The notes under the pieces: generated by a model | Databases searched by the model: none | What the model saw: only the letters and a program-made list of their open reading frames with translations | What the model was told of the DNA's origin: nothing | DNA from: Phlebiopsis flavidoalba | Lineage: Eukaryota > Basidiomycota > Agaricomycetes > Polyporales > Phanerochaetaceae | NCBI GenBank assembly: GCA_035772785.1 | Contig: JAOCPU010000037.1 | Location: 62,001-126,000, forward strand | Length of the DNA: 64,000 nt | Direction of reading: 5' to 3' | Shown here: in pieces, positions 14,207 through 26,714 of the stretch | Layout: each line of letters starts with the position of its first letter | Numbering within the stretch: position 1 is the stretch's first letter | Made by a program: the position numbers and the translations under genes

Positions 14207-17200
14207 GTCTCTTTGATTCTTGGCGTGACAGGGGATATGATCAGAGAAAATGGTCTGCCAACGAATACAGAACGGGCAGCAGCAAAGATGATGGGAAGAA
14301 AGGAAAAAAAGAGCGTAATCCAAAGAGCATGGCTATGCTAGTCTATTTCACCTCAAAAAGTTCATCGTGCTCCTTACATCAGCGATGCTCCTATACCACG
14401 TGGCGTCTCCCACAGCAGGCGTCAGTGCAGTGTCATGAGCTCCCTGCTGGACCTGCGTTCACAGGAAAACTACTCCGTAGACCCCGTTCCTCACTCCTTA
14501 CGCTGTTAAGTGATGACGCAGCCCGCGTTCTTTCGTGGCCTCATGCTGGCACGCATTTCATTCCCCTCCTTACTACGTCTGACGACCTCTTACGCTTTCT
14601 CAGACCATTTACGAACACCGACGCGTGCAATTATCCTATGCCTTGTTCCGTCCATACTCTTGCCAACGTTTTAGCACTCAACGATCATCCCTAACTATCA
14701 TCACGTCTGTGGACCTTCTCGAGCACCTAGTCTATCGCCGGATGTCACGTCGATCCCCCAGCTTGGATTTTACCCCTACAACTCTTATACTCCCGCATAA
14801 CTTTGACATGCGCCGCTCGCGACTCATTGTAGACGGACCTCCTAGACCAGCGCGACGACATTACCTACCCACAAGTCCTAGTACATTGTCTACGCCTGAG
14901 CACCAACTACCCCAGAACAGGTTGGACACGGTGGTGCCCCACCAAACAACAACGGGAGACGGCTTCGCCTCAGCAGTTGTACACCTACACCACGACGGAT
15001 GCCAAACGCCCGTCAGTTATGTCGAACTATGTCTACAAAATCCGGTGCGTCACTTATCGTACCCATGCGATATATGAGTCGCAACATGTGCGGTGTAGTG
15101 AGAACTTGCACTTCCGTTGTATGCGCCTTCAACCCCATTTACCGCCGATTCCCATACTGGCACCAATCCTTTTCGACTACAGCTAGTTACATCGGCCTCT
15201 CAGTCGAGATACGAACACTGCTGGAGTATAACTTCTCGTAGCGGTGCGTTTCTGCCACGCCTTTGAATAATAAGCAGTACCCTAGAGGGCCTGGTCCGCA
15301 GGGTCTTGTGTCTGTGGAGAATCATGAATGGGGCATGGGGTGGTCGCGTATAACGTGATGGCATGCTTCCCATTATGTAGATTGACCTGCTCTCGTCTCC
15401 CGATCTGCACATCTCTTCTTCATCGTATGCTGTCAATGTACATCCACCGGACACAGTTTAGGACGTAACACATTTATCCAGCACCCTTGATTCATATCCC
15501 TTGTTGATCTTACACTTTCCTGTAACCAGCAGTTGTATTATTTCCAAAAATCGTTATTCAAAGACTCACGTCTATCGTCGTGGCGTCTGACTCCTGTATG
15601 TACGCGAACTGGAATTGATCGCTTTGCCCCAACTTTTGTCCTCTTACGTTCACCTCTCTTCGATATACCACCATCCTGCGCGGCTATTACAACCTGGCCA
15701 TATCGCATGTAACAGACTAAAACCCTGCATGTCGGAACCCGCCATTGTCTGCCTCGTGATACTTGTCGACTCGTCCTTCTCTGGTCCACTTTCTAGAATG
15801 AGAATGATGATACTGTGAGCCAACTATATACGAGCCCTCATGGTGGTCGTACTCAACGAGGGGCCTGAGACGCTCTGGGACATTGAGTGCTCGTCTTCCA
15901 GGGGTATTTTCTTCAGCTCAATCCTACCGTCAGTTTAGACTGGGATGCTGTGTGTTATGCCTCTGCATACCACTCGGACCAATTCCCCTTCTGTCAAGAA
16001 CGCCATTCATTGGGTGCAACCGAACTATCTACAACCGCTTGCAAAAGAATCTCTGGAAGCAGATTTGGAATTGGGAAATACTAGTGTGAACTCTTGAAGG
16101 CATGGCAGTCCTAGATAGGGAGTGTGGCAGCTATCGACAGTACAATTACATTCTCTATGAGCATCGTTGGTGAACGTCCCCACAGCCCGCCATTTCTCCA
16201 GTGTTGCCGATAGCCGTTCAAAGAGTCCACTTCGGTATGTTACGAGAGCACACCAGCTACCCCCACTATCGTATAGATGATTGTGCGTAGAACATAAAGG
16301 AATGCCAAGGTCAAATAGGTACACATTGCCGTCGTTGTGACCACACGATAGGTGCTGCAAAAGTTCTATTGTCCCTTGGAACAATCTCCACGGCGCGGGA
16401 ACACGGATAAATTTGGACACATTGGCCCTACAGAACTTCGCCAAGTGTGAGACCAGCTCGCTCGGTCCTCGCAGAATAGCGCTTCTTGATCCCTGGTTTA
16501 AGTTCGTTTCAGCGGGAATATCAATTACAGCCTCATCAGCATACGGGCCATCGCAAGGGGCTGGCCCACTTCACAAAGCCGTACGAATTACATTTCTCTG
16601 AATGTTGTGGCCACGGTCACATTTATCTGTACGCGGAAGGTTAGCTTCCGGACTCCGACGCAGGCAGCAGAACGCTTGGTTTGAGACGAAGCCTTCTCAT
16701 ACAGGTGTCCCTTGATGGGATTCCCTTCTGCGCCCAAAACGTACGTCTATTCGCTTGTAATCACTTTCCAGTTCTCATTGTGCTGCAGAGCCTTCAGTAT
16801 CACATCCGTCGCAGCGACTACAAATCAACCTTTAAGCCAATAAAAGATCCAGTGCCGGTCGGCTGTCCCCAGTCCAGAAAGTAACGCGCCCTCGAATACC
16901 CACAAAAGCTGTCGCGCCCAAGCATTGCAAGATACCACCTGTTCCCAAACCCTCTTTAGAACCACGACTTGCGGAAACCACCCTTATTAATTCATCCCAT
17001 GCCACATACAAAATTGCGACAACGACCACCCTACCCATCTGCCCCCGATCTCCAACTCCCGACATCCGTGACAACCTGCCCAGAATGCCCATCTCCCAAG
17101 CCAACCGACCACAGTCTCATCTTAATTCTCAGCCGCAAAATTCCTCCAGCTTCTATCAGAGGAAGAGAAGCATAGACAGTTCGTCAGCATGTTTTCACTC

Positions 17201-19674
17201 AGAAACAAATTAAGCAAGTCGAGGAGAGACTACATCTCAGGGAACGGGCAGTCCTCAGGCAGCCGACGCGAGCTGGCGATCCACAGTCTCAAAGCCGCCA
17301 GCAGAAATACGGAGGGATGGAATCGAGACAATGCACGGCACAGTTAGAAGCTGAAGCTGTGCTCGCCGCGTACGTGGAGACAATTTGTGTGCCACGGGCA
17401 CCCTACCAAAGGCGGATCCATCCCAATAGTTGCAGCCCACAGCACCAGTCAAAACGAGAGTAACAATCCATCGCTCGCTAAAAACACGCGTCCCGCAGGC
17501 CGCGTCCAAAAACGTCCTCACTGACTGCACAATCCCCAAGTCTACTCCCATACTCTTATCGCACTCCCACACACCCCAATCCCGCTCTGCCTTCACCGGT
17601 GCGGATGATGTTATACTGGAACGCCTCCTCAAAACGTGGCAAAGCGCAGATGCAAAAGCGAATGGAATCAACATAATCGCAACAGTATATTACCGCGCAT
17701 GTCGAGCTGGGAGCCATGTTGCGCAGAACATATACAACCTGGACTATGGTTCTAATCAGGGTTGATCCCGTCGAAGCAACGACGTGCACCAGAGTGGAAT
17801 CGGCATTTCCTCTAACGTGGCGTGGGACTAGATTCATTGTGGAACCGGTCAAGTCAGACATGGTGTGATTGCACAACAATTCTCGTTCATTTGCTTCTGT
17901 GAGTTGCTATTACACCGGGGTCGCTATCCCGAAAATTGTGTGAAGTACGTTGTAAGTAGGCCTCCATACCAGGTCCTGTCGCACTGTAGTATCCATTTAC
18001 CAGATAACACGACGTCCATGGCCAAGCGTAATTCATCATGCTGACACGCCACAGCGTCAAACCTAGCCACAGGTTCCACCGGTAAACCTCATTATTCTTC
18101 AAATTAATTTGTCACCGTGTGCATTAATGGCTCAGGTTGTCTGTAATTCAATCCGTCACGTTGGCGATCAGAAGGCATGAAAAACGAATAGTATCTGAGG
18201 AGACGCCTTATACGTCTTCTAGGATTGACAAGAATATGTGGGCTTATCAGATTTGATGCTCATAGGGAAGTTCAGAAAACTCATTTGCTTTTTCAGTTAT
18301 TTGCCGACATCGCAGCTCATGGGCTGTGAAATGGGACAATTAATGAACCATCTTGGTCCTCTTCTCGACCCTTCTGGGACAAGTTCTGCTGTGTGCCTAT
18401 TTTCCTGATGGTGTCCCCGGAACTTCCTCAAACCATCCGTCAATTCCTACACACATTGCGGACCTGTCAATTCTGAGCGGTGCCACACCGTGCTTGCAGT
18501 CGGACAGATTGCAAGCGGCTATGACAACATAGTTGGCCGATCTCTATCTAACGTACTCAGTGTGGATGCGCTTCCGCCGCGGACGCATGCGAGCCATAGG
18601 GGTGGCGAAGAACGCTGAACCACCTCTATCGCTTCTATGTACTTGGAACCTCTGTCGGTGAGGCAGCAAGTCCTAGTCAGTCAGAATCAGTCCACATATG
18701 CATGGGACAGCAGGAGTCTGCACGCAGGCTCTATGCCCGGCTAACGGCTAGTCCCGTTTCTGCTGCAGTGCCAGCTCACGAGGATGAACATGGGCACGGC
18801 GCATTTCTGAGATGCGCCCTCGCCCCCAAGCTTTGGTCCGAGGTGCTCAACAAAGCCCACAGTCTGTTGCCCTAAATAAAGGGTAGGGGGAGCTGGTCCC
18901 TGACGTGGACGCTATGATGGGGGTTTAACGCCCTCTAAAACAAAAATTGTGCTAATTGGCGGAATTACCGTTGTGGCTCATGGCAACAGCATGTCAGCAT
19001 AGACGTCGTCCAGTGGGGTGAGCAAATCCCATGGCGAAACGTGTGAGTCCAAGGATGCTGCAGTCGTTCATCTGCAGCGGACAACCCAGATCCTATGTAG
19101 TGCAAAGGTGGAGACCTCTGGAGCTGCATTGTAACAAACGGCTACAATGTAGCTGATTGGGTTTGATCTATTCATCACTGAATTTCAATTTATCTCGAGC
19201 TCTGGTTGGAGGCGGGGCCTTGAAGCTTGAAGCTTGAAGCGCCTGAGGCCCGCTTGCGGCTTGGCCTTAGGCCTTCAGTGGTTAATGCGCAGAGGAAGGG
19301 GGGTGGTACGCTGATCGGTAAGAGAGCACTGGTGCAGCATCCACGTGGGAAGAGCGCCGCGTGTTTTTGTTTATGGCCTGCCAACTCGAACTCACTCGGA
19401 ATCCGCCCCGCTGGTGTGTCGCCGCCGTGCTTGCTGTACTCGAACCCTCTTGCACTCGTGTTCACCTTGATCGTGCTTTCTATACAGCGGAACTCGAAAC
19501 GACGGCAGACCTCCTATTATAGATTCGTCCGCTTGCTCTCCTTTAGCCCTGCGGTCTCACAAACGCCTACTCAGGACGTCGCATTACATTATTGATCTCC
19601 GTGAGTTGCTTAATCAGAAGAGCGTCATGTAAGTGCTCAGCCATAGCCCCTGGGACTGTCGTGTCTCATTCCCT
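14207..19674. other. Unresolved 5.5 kb stretch with scattered protein-like segments
   Basis: No complete gene could be named. Protein-like pieces occur mainly on the plus strand: Tyr/Ser/Thr/Pro-rich segments near 14,730-15,010 and 15,250-15,340 (for example LSPDVTSIPQLGFYPYNSY), IHWVQPNYLQPLAKESLEAD near 16,005-16,065, a Ser/Pro-rich stretch near 16,900-17,160, a coiled-coil-like KQIKQVEERLHLRER near 17,205-17,250, and GHGAFLRCALAPKLWSEVL near 18,795-18,850. On the minus strand, a 140-codon open frame at 16,025-16,444 has a loosely WD40-like piece (GHNDGNVYLFDLG). Each fragment is short and the frame changes often, so this is probably two or three real genes hidden by sequence errors. A GAAGCTT-type short direct repeat sits at 19,221-19,240. 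No function is proposed. Confidence 0.3.
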
Positions 19675-22600
19675 ATGCCAACGTCCGGCCGCTCCTCACC
19701 CCAATGTTCTCTTTTCGCGCTGACGTGCCCACCTCCGTGCGGACACCCAGTCATACCAGGACTAATCTCGCCACATGCTGAAGGCTAGCACTGTAAGTTC
19801 GTGGGTCAACTTCCTCTCAATTCTTCTTATACCTTCGCCCAGTAGTTTGCTCGCCGCCCCGATATTACGCTGCTCGGTCAGTCTATACCTCACGTGTCTT
19901 GCGCTCGTTTTCTGTTACTGATCGCGTCCGCGCCCTATTTTAGGATATCGAAGAGATGACCTTGCTCGAGGAACGAGAGCCCTGTACTTTACCCCGTATC
20001 ATGCACCGTCTACTCTCTATACCCTCACGCAGGACAGAAAGATCTCGTACGCGTTTACACCTGCTAGCATTCGCTCACCTCGCTCACTCACATCACTTCC
20101 CAGATTTGGATACTTGTGCAGTCGGGCCTGACGTAAGCATATACTTGAGGACGGGATCCCGACGTCAATCCGCTTGGTCCTGATAACCTTCCACACCGTC
20201 CAGAGTGCAATCTCGGGCCCCCACAACGCCTCCTGAATACGGAGATGTATAGGATGACCCAACTTGCCAACATGAAAGGGCTCAGAATTAGCAAGGCCCC
20301 TCACATCATTCTTGCCGGGCCAGTTGATTCGTGCAGGGGACGCAGATACCTCCATGGAGCAGTCCTCGGGTAAGGTTGTTGAACCAGACGTGACATGCAG
20401 CCCCAGACGTTGCTGCTTCGTCACTAGAGAAGTCTCCCAGTAATATATCAGAACAACGTCTTACCGAATCGAACAAGTCCCCCGAAGAGGTTGAAAGTAG
20501 GAACTGGCTGGATCTTACGATGTTGAGAAACTCGACTCTCTTCAATCTCCTAACGGAATGGCAGTTCCAAAATCCCCATTCGCTTCAGGTCTTTGATGAA
20601 AGATGACGGTGTCATCACGGCTTATGGGTGAGTCCAAATTCACGTTTAGTTCAACTTTCATGGTGTTTGACTGTGACCAGAGGATCGAACCTATAGATAT
20701 GATGCCAAACAGAAAAACGCTTACGAGGGTTAATAGGACTGTGAGTGATGAATATCATTTGTGGCCTTCCTGATGTCTATATCCATTACTCTAACTTGTC
20801 CCAGCCGACCGTCTGTGGATACAACGGAAGCCCCCTAAACCTCCCGCTTCCCCCTAAACGGAAACGAAAGGCTCCCTCTATTATCAAGAGCGCTGTCAAA
20901 GCATCCACCAGCAATCTGTGGCTCAGGAGAAAATCTGACTCCGAGCCAGAAGTGCTGCCTCAGAAACGCATCCGCGCTCTCAGTGGGCGAGCCCTTCGGA
21001 ATAAACGAAAGAGTTCTAAACCCCTGCTACCGACCTCCTGCCGTGGTGCGCGTGCCGCCAAGCTCCAGGCCAACAAAAAATTAGATGCTCAGGAGCAAAA
21101 GAACTCAGAAGCTGAAGTATTCCAACGCCAGGCTGCGTTGAGTTCGGACTTATCCGACAACCTAGTCCCACGCTCTGGCCCAAGGACTTACCTAGAAGCA
21201 GTATCAATGTTGCTGAGGTTCCTAGCCGAAGGGCTGCTGTCGTTGGCACGAGGACCAGTGCACGCTTGCGTCGGTGGTGTGTCCCGAAAAGATGATGTGA
21301 CGACGAGGAGTGGCAACAGATACCCAGAAGAATTGGTTGAACGAGGATGTTAACGACTCACATACCATCGATGCGTACCCGCACATCTTCCCCCCGCAAG
21401 GGTGGCTCTCGGGCAAAAAACATCAGCAAGCACCATCCGAGGACGCAGAAGGCGAAAGCGACGATCTCGCTCACGATGGCCTTCATACTGGACTCAGCAG
21501 CGACGCTGATGCCCATCAGCCGACTTGACTGAGCTGTCAGATGATGATGAGCAGACCGAGTCCCTGTGAAGAACGCGGTCGGGTGGGAAGTCAGAAGTCC
21601 CCGGCCCATACGCCCCTCTGGAGAGGCCACTACGGAACACTGTCACACTCAAGCCCGAGCCTAAAGTGGAGGTCAAGGTATATGAGGACATCTTTTGCTT
21701 CCGAGCTTCGTGGTGAACTACCGAAAACGATTTTGTGGAATGGGAGGCTGTGAGTTTAGCACGTGTCAGCGTCGTAAACCGTGTGATTAGCTCATGCGTA
21801 TTCATATTTGCATCACACTTCAAGAGTGGAGAGCATACCCGAACGGTTCTCGTCGAAGGCGACACATTACCTTGAGAAGGCGCTGTACAAGGTGTTAGCG
21901 TTGCGTATCGTGCCAGCAGTGACCGAGGATCTTTAGGTTTAAGTTGATTCTTCTCTAAGAATCTATCACGGGGACTTTTACGACGTACTTGGTTCATAGG
22001 AGGCTGAACGCAAACGAAAGATCGAAGAAGCCATCGTGTACATAGAAAAACGCTCGTCCCGTATTAATGCTCTGAAAGAAACGAGAAGGAGGAAGCGCGG
22101 GCTGCTGCTCAGAAGAAAGCAGAAGAATCAGAGAGACAGGCACGTGCAAGGCGTCAGGAAGCCCGTGCGAAGAGGGAGGAGGCGGATCGGGAGAAGAGAG
22201 AGAATGCGAGAGAGCAAAGACGCTCGAACGTGAGGAACGTGAGCGAAGGGCGCAAGAGCGCAAGGATGGGTGCGAGCGGTGCCAACTGTAGTTTATGATG
22301 GAGAGCTGACCGACCATACGTTTCAGCGTCAGCGCCCAGCGGCACCACACCTTCCGCCAGCGTAGTGTCATCTGCCCAGCCGACTCGCAATCCAACACCT
22401 AGCGGAATACGAACGCCAGATTGGACGTTAGACTGTGAAATATGTGGAAGATGTGGCGTTAATATGGTACTACGTTTGCCAACCTGGCGTCATTCTGCCA
22501 CTTACGCGACCCACTGTAGGACGACGGGGCCTACCTATGGTATCGTGCGCGAATGTGCCTCGAGGTCGGTGGCAGCATATCCCATGCCACGACAAGAGGC

Positions 22601-23566
22601 TGACCATAGTTTCCGGCCTATCACGACGGAAACTGGGGAAGTGCAGCAATTCTATTGCTCACAAGTTGTAAACCCGCCGCTATGCCAGCGACTGGCGAAT
22701 GGTGGCGGGCCCTCGACTACAACTCCAGACACTCAGCGGTCCCACTACCCGAGCCGGAAAGCCCTCACCCCGGTCAAGTTGCGGCAATCAACTCATACCC
22801 TCATGCCTCACCGGACTTGCGCTACGCGCAACAACAGACATCATACACCCACGGAGCATCCTATGGGCATCAATACCCTCAAGAGCAGATGGGCATGACG
22901 TCTGGTGCGATGTATGCTCGTACACAGCGCGCTCAAGGCGGTATCACCTTCTCTGGGTAGCATTATCAGCCCCAGCAACACGGTTTTTTCACGAGCCGCG
23001 TGGCCAAACGGCTATCCTACGGACAGTTTATAATGGGCGTGTGCCGTGTCTCAATACAATCAACCGTATCCCCAGAATGGCGCGTACAATAGCGGGCAAC
23101 AGGCCTACCAAGTACGTGGCTTCTTGTACTTTTTCATTTACATTTTTAACGTTGTTTGTAGTACTCCTCTTCTTCAGTTCCGATACCATCTGCATATAAT
23201 CGCACCCAACCGCAAGACATGCCCCAGCGCGTAATGGACGGTACCCGGAGAGAAAGACCCATGCACACAATCAACATTGGGCTGGCTCCCCCAGCTGGCC
23301 GACAAGCTTTTTCTTCGTTGCCTGCCCTCGGACAAGTCGCTCCTGGTCATTATAGCGCCGCTGATCGCTGGCCTATATGCAAGGGTCGAATCCCGCCTCG
23401 CCCGGATGGAACAATAGTGCGTTCTCCCAGCATTCGGGGGTCAACGTGCCCACGAATAGGGCAGTCATCGCCTAGCGTACCGCACTGCCACTCGCCCATG
23501 GGGAATGGCGGGTACCACTTTTTTTCCGCCTTCGTAGCAGACCCAGGACTTCGCACCACCTCATAA
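19675..23566 (+). CDS. DDT/WHIM-type chromatin protein with PHD finger
   Basis: Probably a nuclear subunit of an ISWI-type nucleosome-remodelling or histone-reading complex (RSF1/ITC1-like architecture). The start is unsettled; 19,675 is the earliest plausible ATG. Segments in order: YTLTQDRKISYAF near 20,020-20,060; DSLQSPNGM / LNLLTEWQFQNP (20,535-20,580); RSLMKDDG; RIEPIGYDAKQ (20,680-20,715); RLWIQRKPPKPP (20,810-20,845), the WHIM-like signature; basic KRKRKAPS; an acidic Ser-rich linker; HYLEKALYK near 21,865; a long charged coiled coil (22,015-22,260); then a PHD finger with CEICGRCGVN (22,435-22,465), MVSCA, WQHIPCHD (22,570-22,595) and FYCSQ (22,650). The tail is Gln/Tyr/Pro-rich (QPYPQNGAY, near 23,060). 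At least ten frame breaks. Gene class is confident, orthology to a named subunit is not. Confidence 0.75.
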
Positions 23567-23982
23567 TAGGCTATGATTGTGGGCAAGATTGATAAATTTG
23601 ACTACTTGGCTGGACTGTACTCATAATACCTTTCTATATTACTTACTTAATTGATCTGTTTATCGCCCTTTTTCAAACGACGGGCTTTGGGTTTACACTC
23701 TGCCCTTGCCAGATTCAAAGAGGGATGGAGGGATGCGGCGAATATATTATTATGGATTAGATGTGTGACGAAGTGAACGCTCAAACGGGTACAGATAAAG
23801 CATAAGAGTACAGTACGACAGCGACAACCAAGAACGAACGGCCAGGGTAAAACGAATGATACTGTGAGTAGGTTGGAAATCAGGAACCTCAAATGGAAGA
23901 ATATGAGCTATGTGGGCAAGTGGCACGGAGACTCGCAGAGAGAGACTATTACCGGCGAGTATAAAAAAATGAAAGCAAGGAA
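23567..23982. other. Convergent spacer, PHD gene / Ras GTPase
   Basis: 416 bp with AT-rich parts and no coding signal on either strand. It should contain both 3' untranslated regions. Confidence 0.4.
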
Positions 23983-24910
23983 TCACATAATAATGCAGTC
24001 CTTCTTGCTACGACGCCTCTTCGGAGGTGCATTCGGGTACCTCTGTCGCATTCGCTCTGTGCGAGAGCTTCGAAGACCTCTTTGATGTTCCGTCCCTCTT
24101 CGCCGAGGTCTCGTAGAAAGGTATATTCCAGGACGACGCGAGCTCTTGAATTGCCTGGCGCGTCACCTCGCGCTCGTTGTACTGAGTGGTGTCAGCTTAC
24201 TATCACTACTCATTCGGATTATGTATTACCAAATCCATCTTTGTGCCAACGATCACAATCGGGACATCCTATCAAGTGGTTGGCAGATGTATTCCAGAGA
24301 ACTGGGCGTACTTACCGGTTCCCCGTGCTTGATGTGAAGGATTTGCTGCCGAATATTGTCGAGATCATGAAGACTGGCTTCATGAGTCAAACTGAAGCAA
24401 CGTGAGTGATACATGTTCCCACGATTGATGGGTTCGAAGACATACCTGAATACGAGGAGAAACCCATGGCCGGACTGGCGAATAGCATGAGAAGATGAGA
24501 CTGCGTGGGAGGCACACGACGCACAGAAATGTAGACCTCATTCAGTGCCGTGAACTGTTCGGCACCCGGCAGTATCGAGAATCTCGAGCTGGTGAGGTTT
24601 GAGTACAACGTTCAGTAGAAGTTGTACGGTGCTCACCGCGATATGCTCGCCTCCCACGACAAGGTTCCGGCGGTATTGCTCTGCGCGGTCGGATGGGATG
24701 AGGGAGGGAAAGAAGAGGAGGACAGCTTCGCACCTTCGATCGTGGGGTTGTAGTGCTCCAACCAGCTGTCGTTTACGAACCGCACTGGTTAGGTGGCCTG
24801 GGGGGCGGACTTGCCCACACCGCCAGCTTCGAATGGAGATGAGCGCGGGCGCGGCAACGGAGGAATCGAACGAGCTTGCCTCCAAGAACGACAACCTCGT
24901 ACTCGCGCAT
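23983..24910 (-). CDS. Ras-family small GTPase with CaaX box (Rap/Rsr1-like)
   Basis: A membrane-anchored GTP-binding switch. Start at 24910: MREYEVVVLGAGGVGKSA, the P-loop being assembled across a 53-bp intron. Then LTVRFVNDSWLEHYNPTIE (24,735-24,800, switch I region, with a small inserted stretch), LEILDTAG (24,565-24,595, G3), EQFTALNEVYI, QEASL-type SLTHEASLHDLDNIRQQI (24,345-24,400), VPIVIVGTKMDL (24,220-24,260, G4 as TKMD), NEREVTRQAIQELA, IPFYETSAKR (24,100-24,130, G5 SAK) and a basic tail ending KKDCIIM. CIIM is a CaaX box, so farnesylation and plasma-membrane targeting are expected. EQFTAL at the G3 region and the MREYE start favour the Rap1/Rsr1 branch over classic Ras. Head-to-head with the cyclophilin gene, 282 bp apart. 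Confidence 0.85.
24827..24879 (-). other. Intron with apparent GC-AG splice sites in the P-loop
   Basis: Joining CTTGGAG to CTGGCGGTGTGGG restores LGAGGVGKS exactly. The removed 53 bp begins GCAAGC and ends AG on the minus strand. GC-AG introns are a known minor class; a T-to-C sequencing error of GTAAGC is the alternative. Confidence 0.6.
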
Positions 24911-25192
24911 GCTTTCGTGGAGCGGCGGTCCCTTGCGGCCTGGAAGCTAAAGCGAGACGTGGTGGTTAGAGGAGGGTGGGCATGGATGGGGAGGAGGAGC
25001 AGTGCTGAGGAGGATAAAACTGAAACGTGCGACCTACCGACGATTCCGAATCCGGAGTCGCGCCATCCCACGCTTCCCGCTCAGCAGCGCTGCAGCTCCC
25101 TGCCGCCCTTCAAGTTCTGCCTCTCGACCTCTCTGTAGCCACTGGCTTGTTCTTACCGCCGTCGCCGTCGTTGTCGTCAGCCACGGTGCACA

Positions 25193-26575
25193 ATGCCCAA
25201 CCCTCGCGTCTTCTTTGATGTCGCCCCCGTCGACAGCGCTCCTGTAGGCAGGTGCGCTCTCGTCTCTCTGCGCCCGGGCTTTCCGCCTCTCGCCATATGT
25301 CTCACGCTGTGCTAAGGGTCGTCTTCGAGCTTTTCACCGATACCGCTCCAAAGACTGCGGAAAAAGTACGTCTCTCCCGTTTCTAGCGGATCCGCCGCGT
25401 CCTCACGTCTCCCAGCTTCCGCGCATTATGCACAGGCGAAAAGGGCCTCTCTCCTCTGTCTGACCGCCCATTGTATTACAAGAACAGCATCATCCACCGC
25501 TCAATCCAGAATTTCATGATCCAGGGAGGAGGTGTGTGTGTTCTTGACCGTGGTGCCGCCCACCCACCAGCCCTAACGCGTCAACAGATTTTACGAAACG
25601 CAATGGCACCGGTGGCGAGTCAATCTACGGTGGCATGTTCCCCGACGAGGATCTCAACACGCGTCCACCTCGACGCTGAGGGGTAGCCGCCTTCCACCGC
25701 TTTCTGTGTAACTGAGCTGAAACCCTCGCAACAGGCTTCTCTGCATGGCAAATCGAGGCCCCAATACAAACGGGTCGCAGTTCTTTGTCACCCTGCGGCC
25801 TTGTCCGCATCTCAACGGTAAGCGGGCCGTTTCTTTCGAAAACCTGACGACGTGTCTAATTCCGCTGCCAGGCAAACACGTCGTCTTTTGGCCGTGTCGT
25901 GCGGGGATACGACGAGGTCATTCGATCAATCACAGAGGTGCCTGTCGACGAGAAGGATCGTCCAAGCGTACCCGTGACCCTCGTCAACTGCGGTGAACTG
26001 GTTCTACGTGCCAAGGCCTCTGATGTCCCTGCTCGACGTACGTGGATGTACGTAGTGCTACGCGCATCAACTAATGTCGAAATCGTCTCTGTAGAGAAGT
26101 CACAAGCTCAGTCACAATCCGATCGCGAGAGCGCGCGTCGGCAGAGTCGGAGCGCGAATCACGTAGAACGTCGACACAAGAAACGGCGTCATCGCAAACG
26201 GTCAGATAGTCCACGCGAAGACAGCGACAGTGAACCGGAAAGGCGTCGAGAAAATCGCCATAAACGGAGTAAACTCAAAACCGATCAAATAGAGAACAAC
26301 CATAAGCCAAAAGAGCTGCACGAACCCAAGCCAGAACCAGCTGAGGAAACTGAAGAGCAGTACGATGCGAGGTTGGAGCGTGAAGAAAAGGAGCGCCTCG
26401 AAGCTGCCAGGAAGAAACAACTTGAACATTTGAGACAATTACAGACCGAGGTGCCCGCCAAAAACGGCGTCAGATTCAAAGGTATGACTTGTCTCCCTAA
26501 CACTTTTTCTTGTACTGACCAGAATTAGGACGCGGTCGAATGAAATACCTAGATCCAGAACTTCGACGTGATTGA
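25193..26575 (+). CDS. Nuclear cyclophilin (peptidyl-prolyl isomerase) with charged RS-like tail
   Basis: A peptidyl-prolyl cis-trans isomerase, probably nuclear and splicing-associated. ATG 25193 opens [20 protein letters not shown]. After an intron: [16 protein letters not shown] (25,320-25,365), LCTGEKG (25,430), [19 protein letters not shown] (25,470-25,530, containing the catalytic Arg of HRSI and the FMIQGG motif), [10 protein letters not shown] (25,605-25,635), [18 protein letters not shown] (25,740-25,790) and LNGKHVVFG (25,810-25,890, split by an intron). The cyclophilin domain is complete. It is followed by an Arg/Ser/Lys/Glu-rich region (26,100-26,460) like that of SRCyp/PPIG proteins, and ends [15 protein letters not shown] at 26,575. 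Frame breaks are few. Its neighbour UBX gene converges with a 139-bp spacer. Confidence 0.92.
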
Positions 26576-26714
26576 GTTGATGTCCACCCGTACCAGCCCC
26601 TCCAGATCCTTGAGCACACCGTGAACCGGGGACGAGGTATATCAGACTATATTACACCGTTGGCTTGTAAACATGATCCATTTCGTGCTACTTATCTGGT
26701 TTTACCATCGACTA

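Noticed and set aside
16025..16444. WD40 protein on the minus strand
   Set aside because: Only one loose GH...YLFDLG segment; no repeated WD pattern in adjoining sequence and no continuation into flanking exons.
20660..20700. tRNA B-box-like sequence (GGTTCGATCC on the minus strand)
   Set aside because: It lies in the conserved coding segment RIEPIG of the PHD gene and no cloverleaf or A box can be formed nearby.
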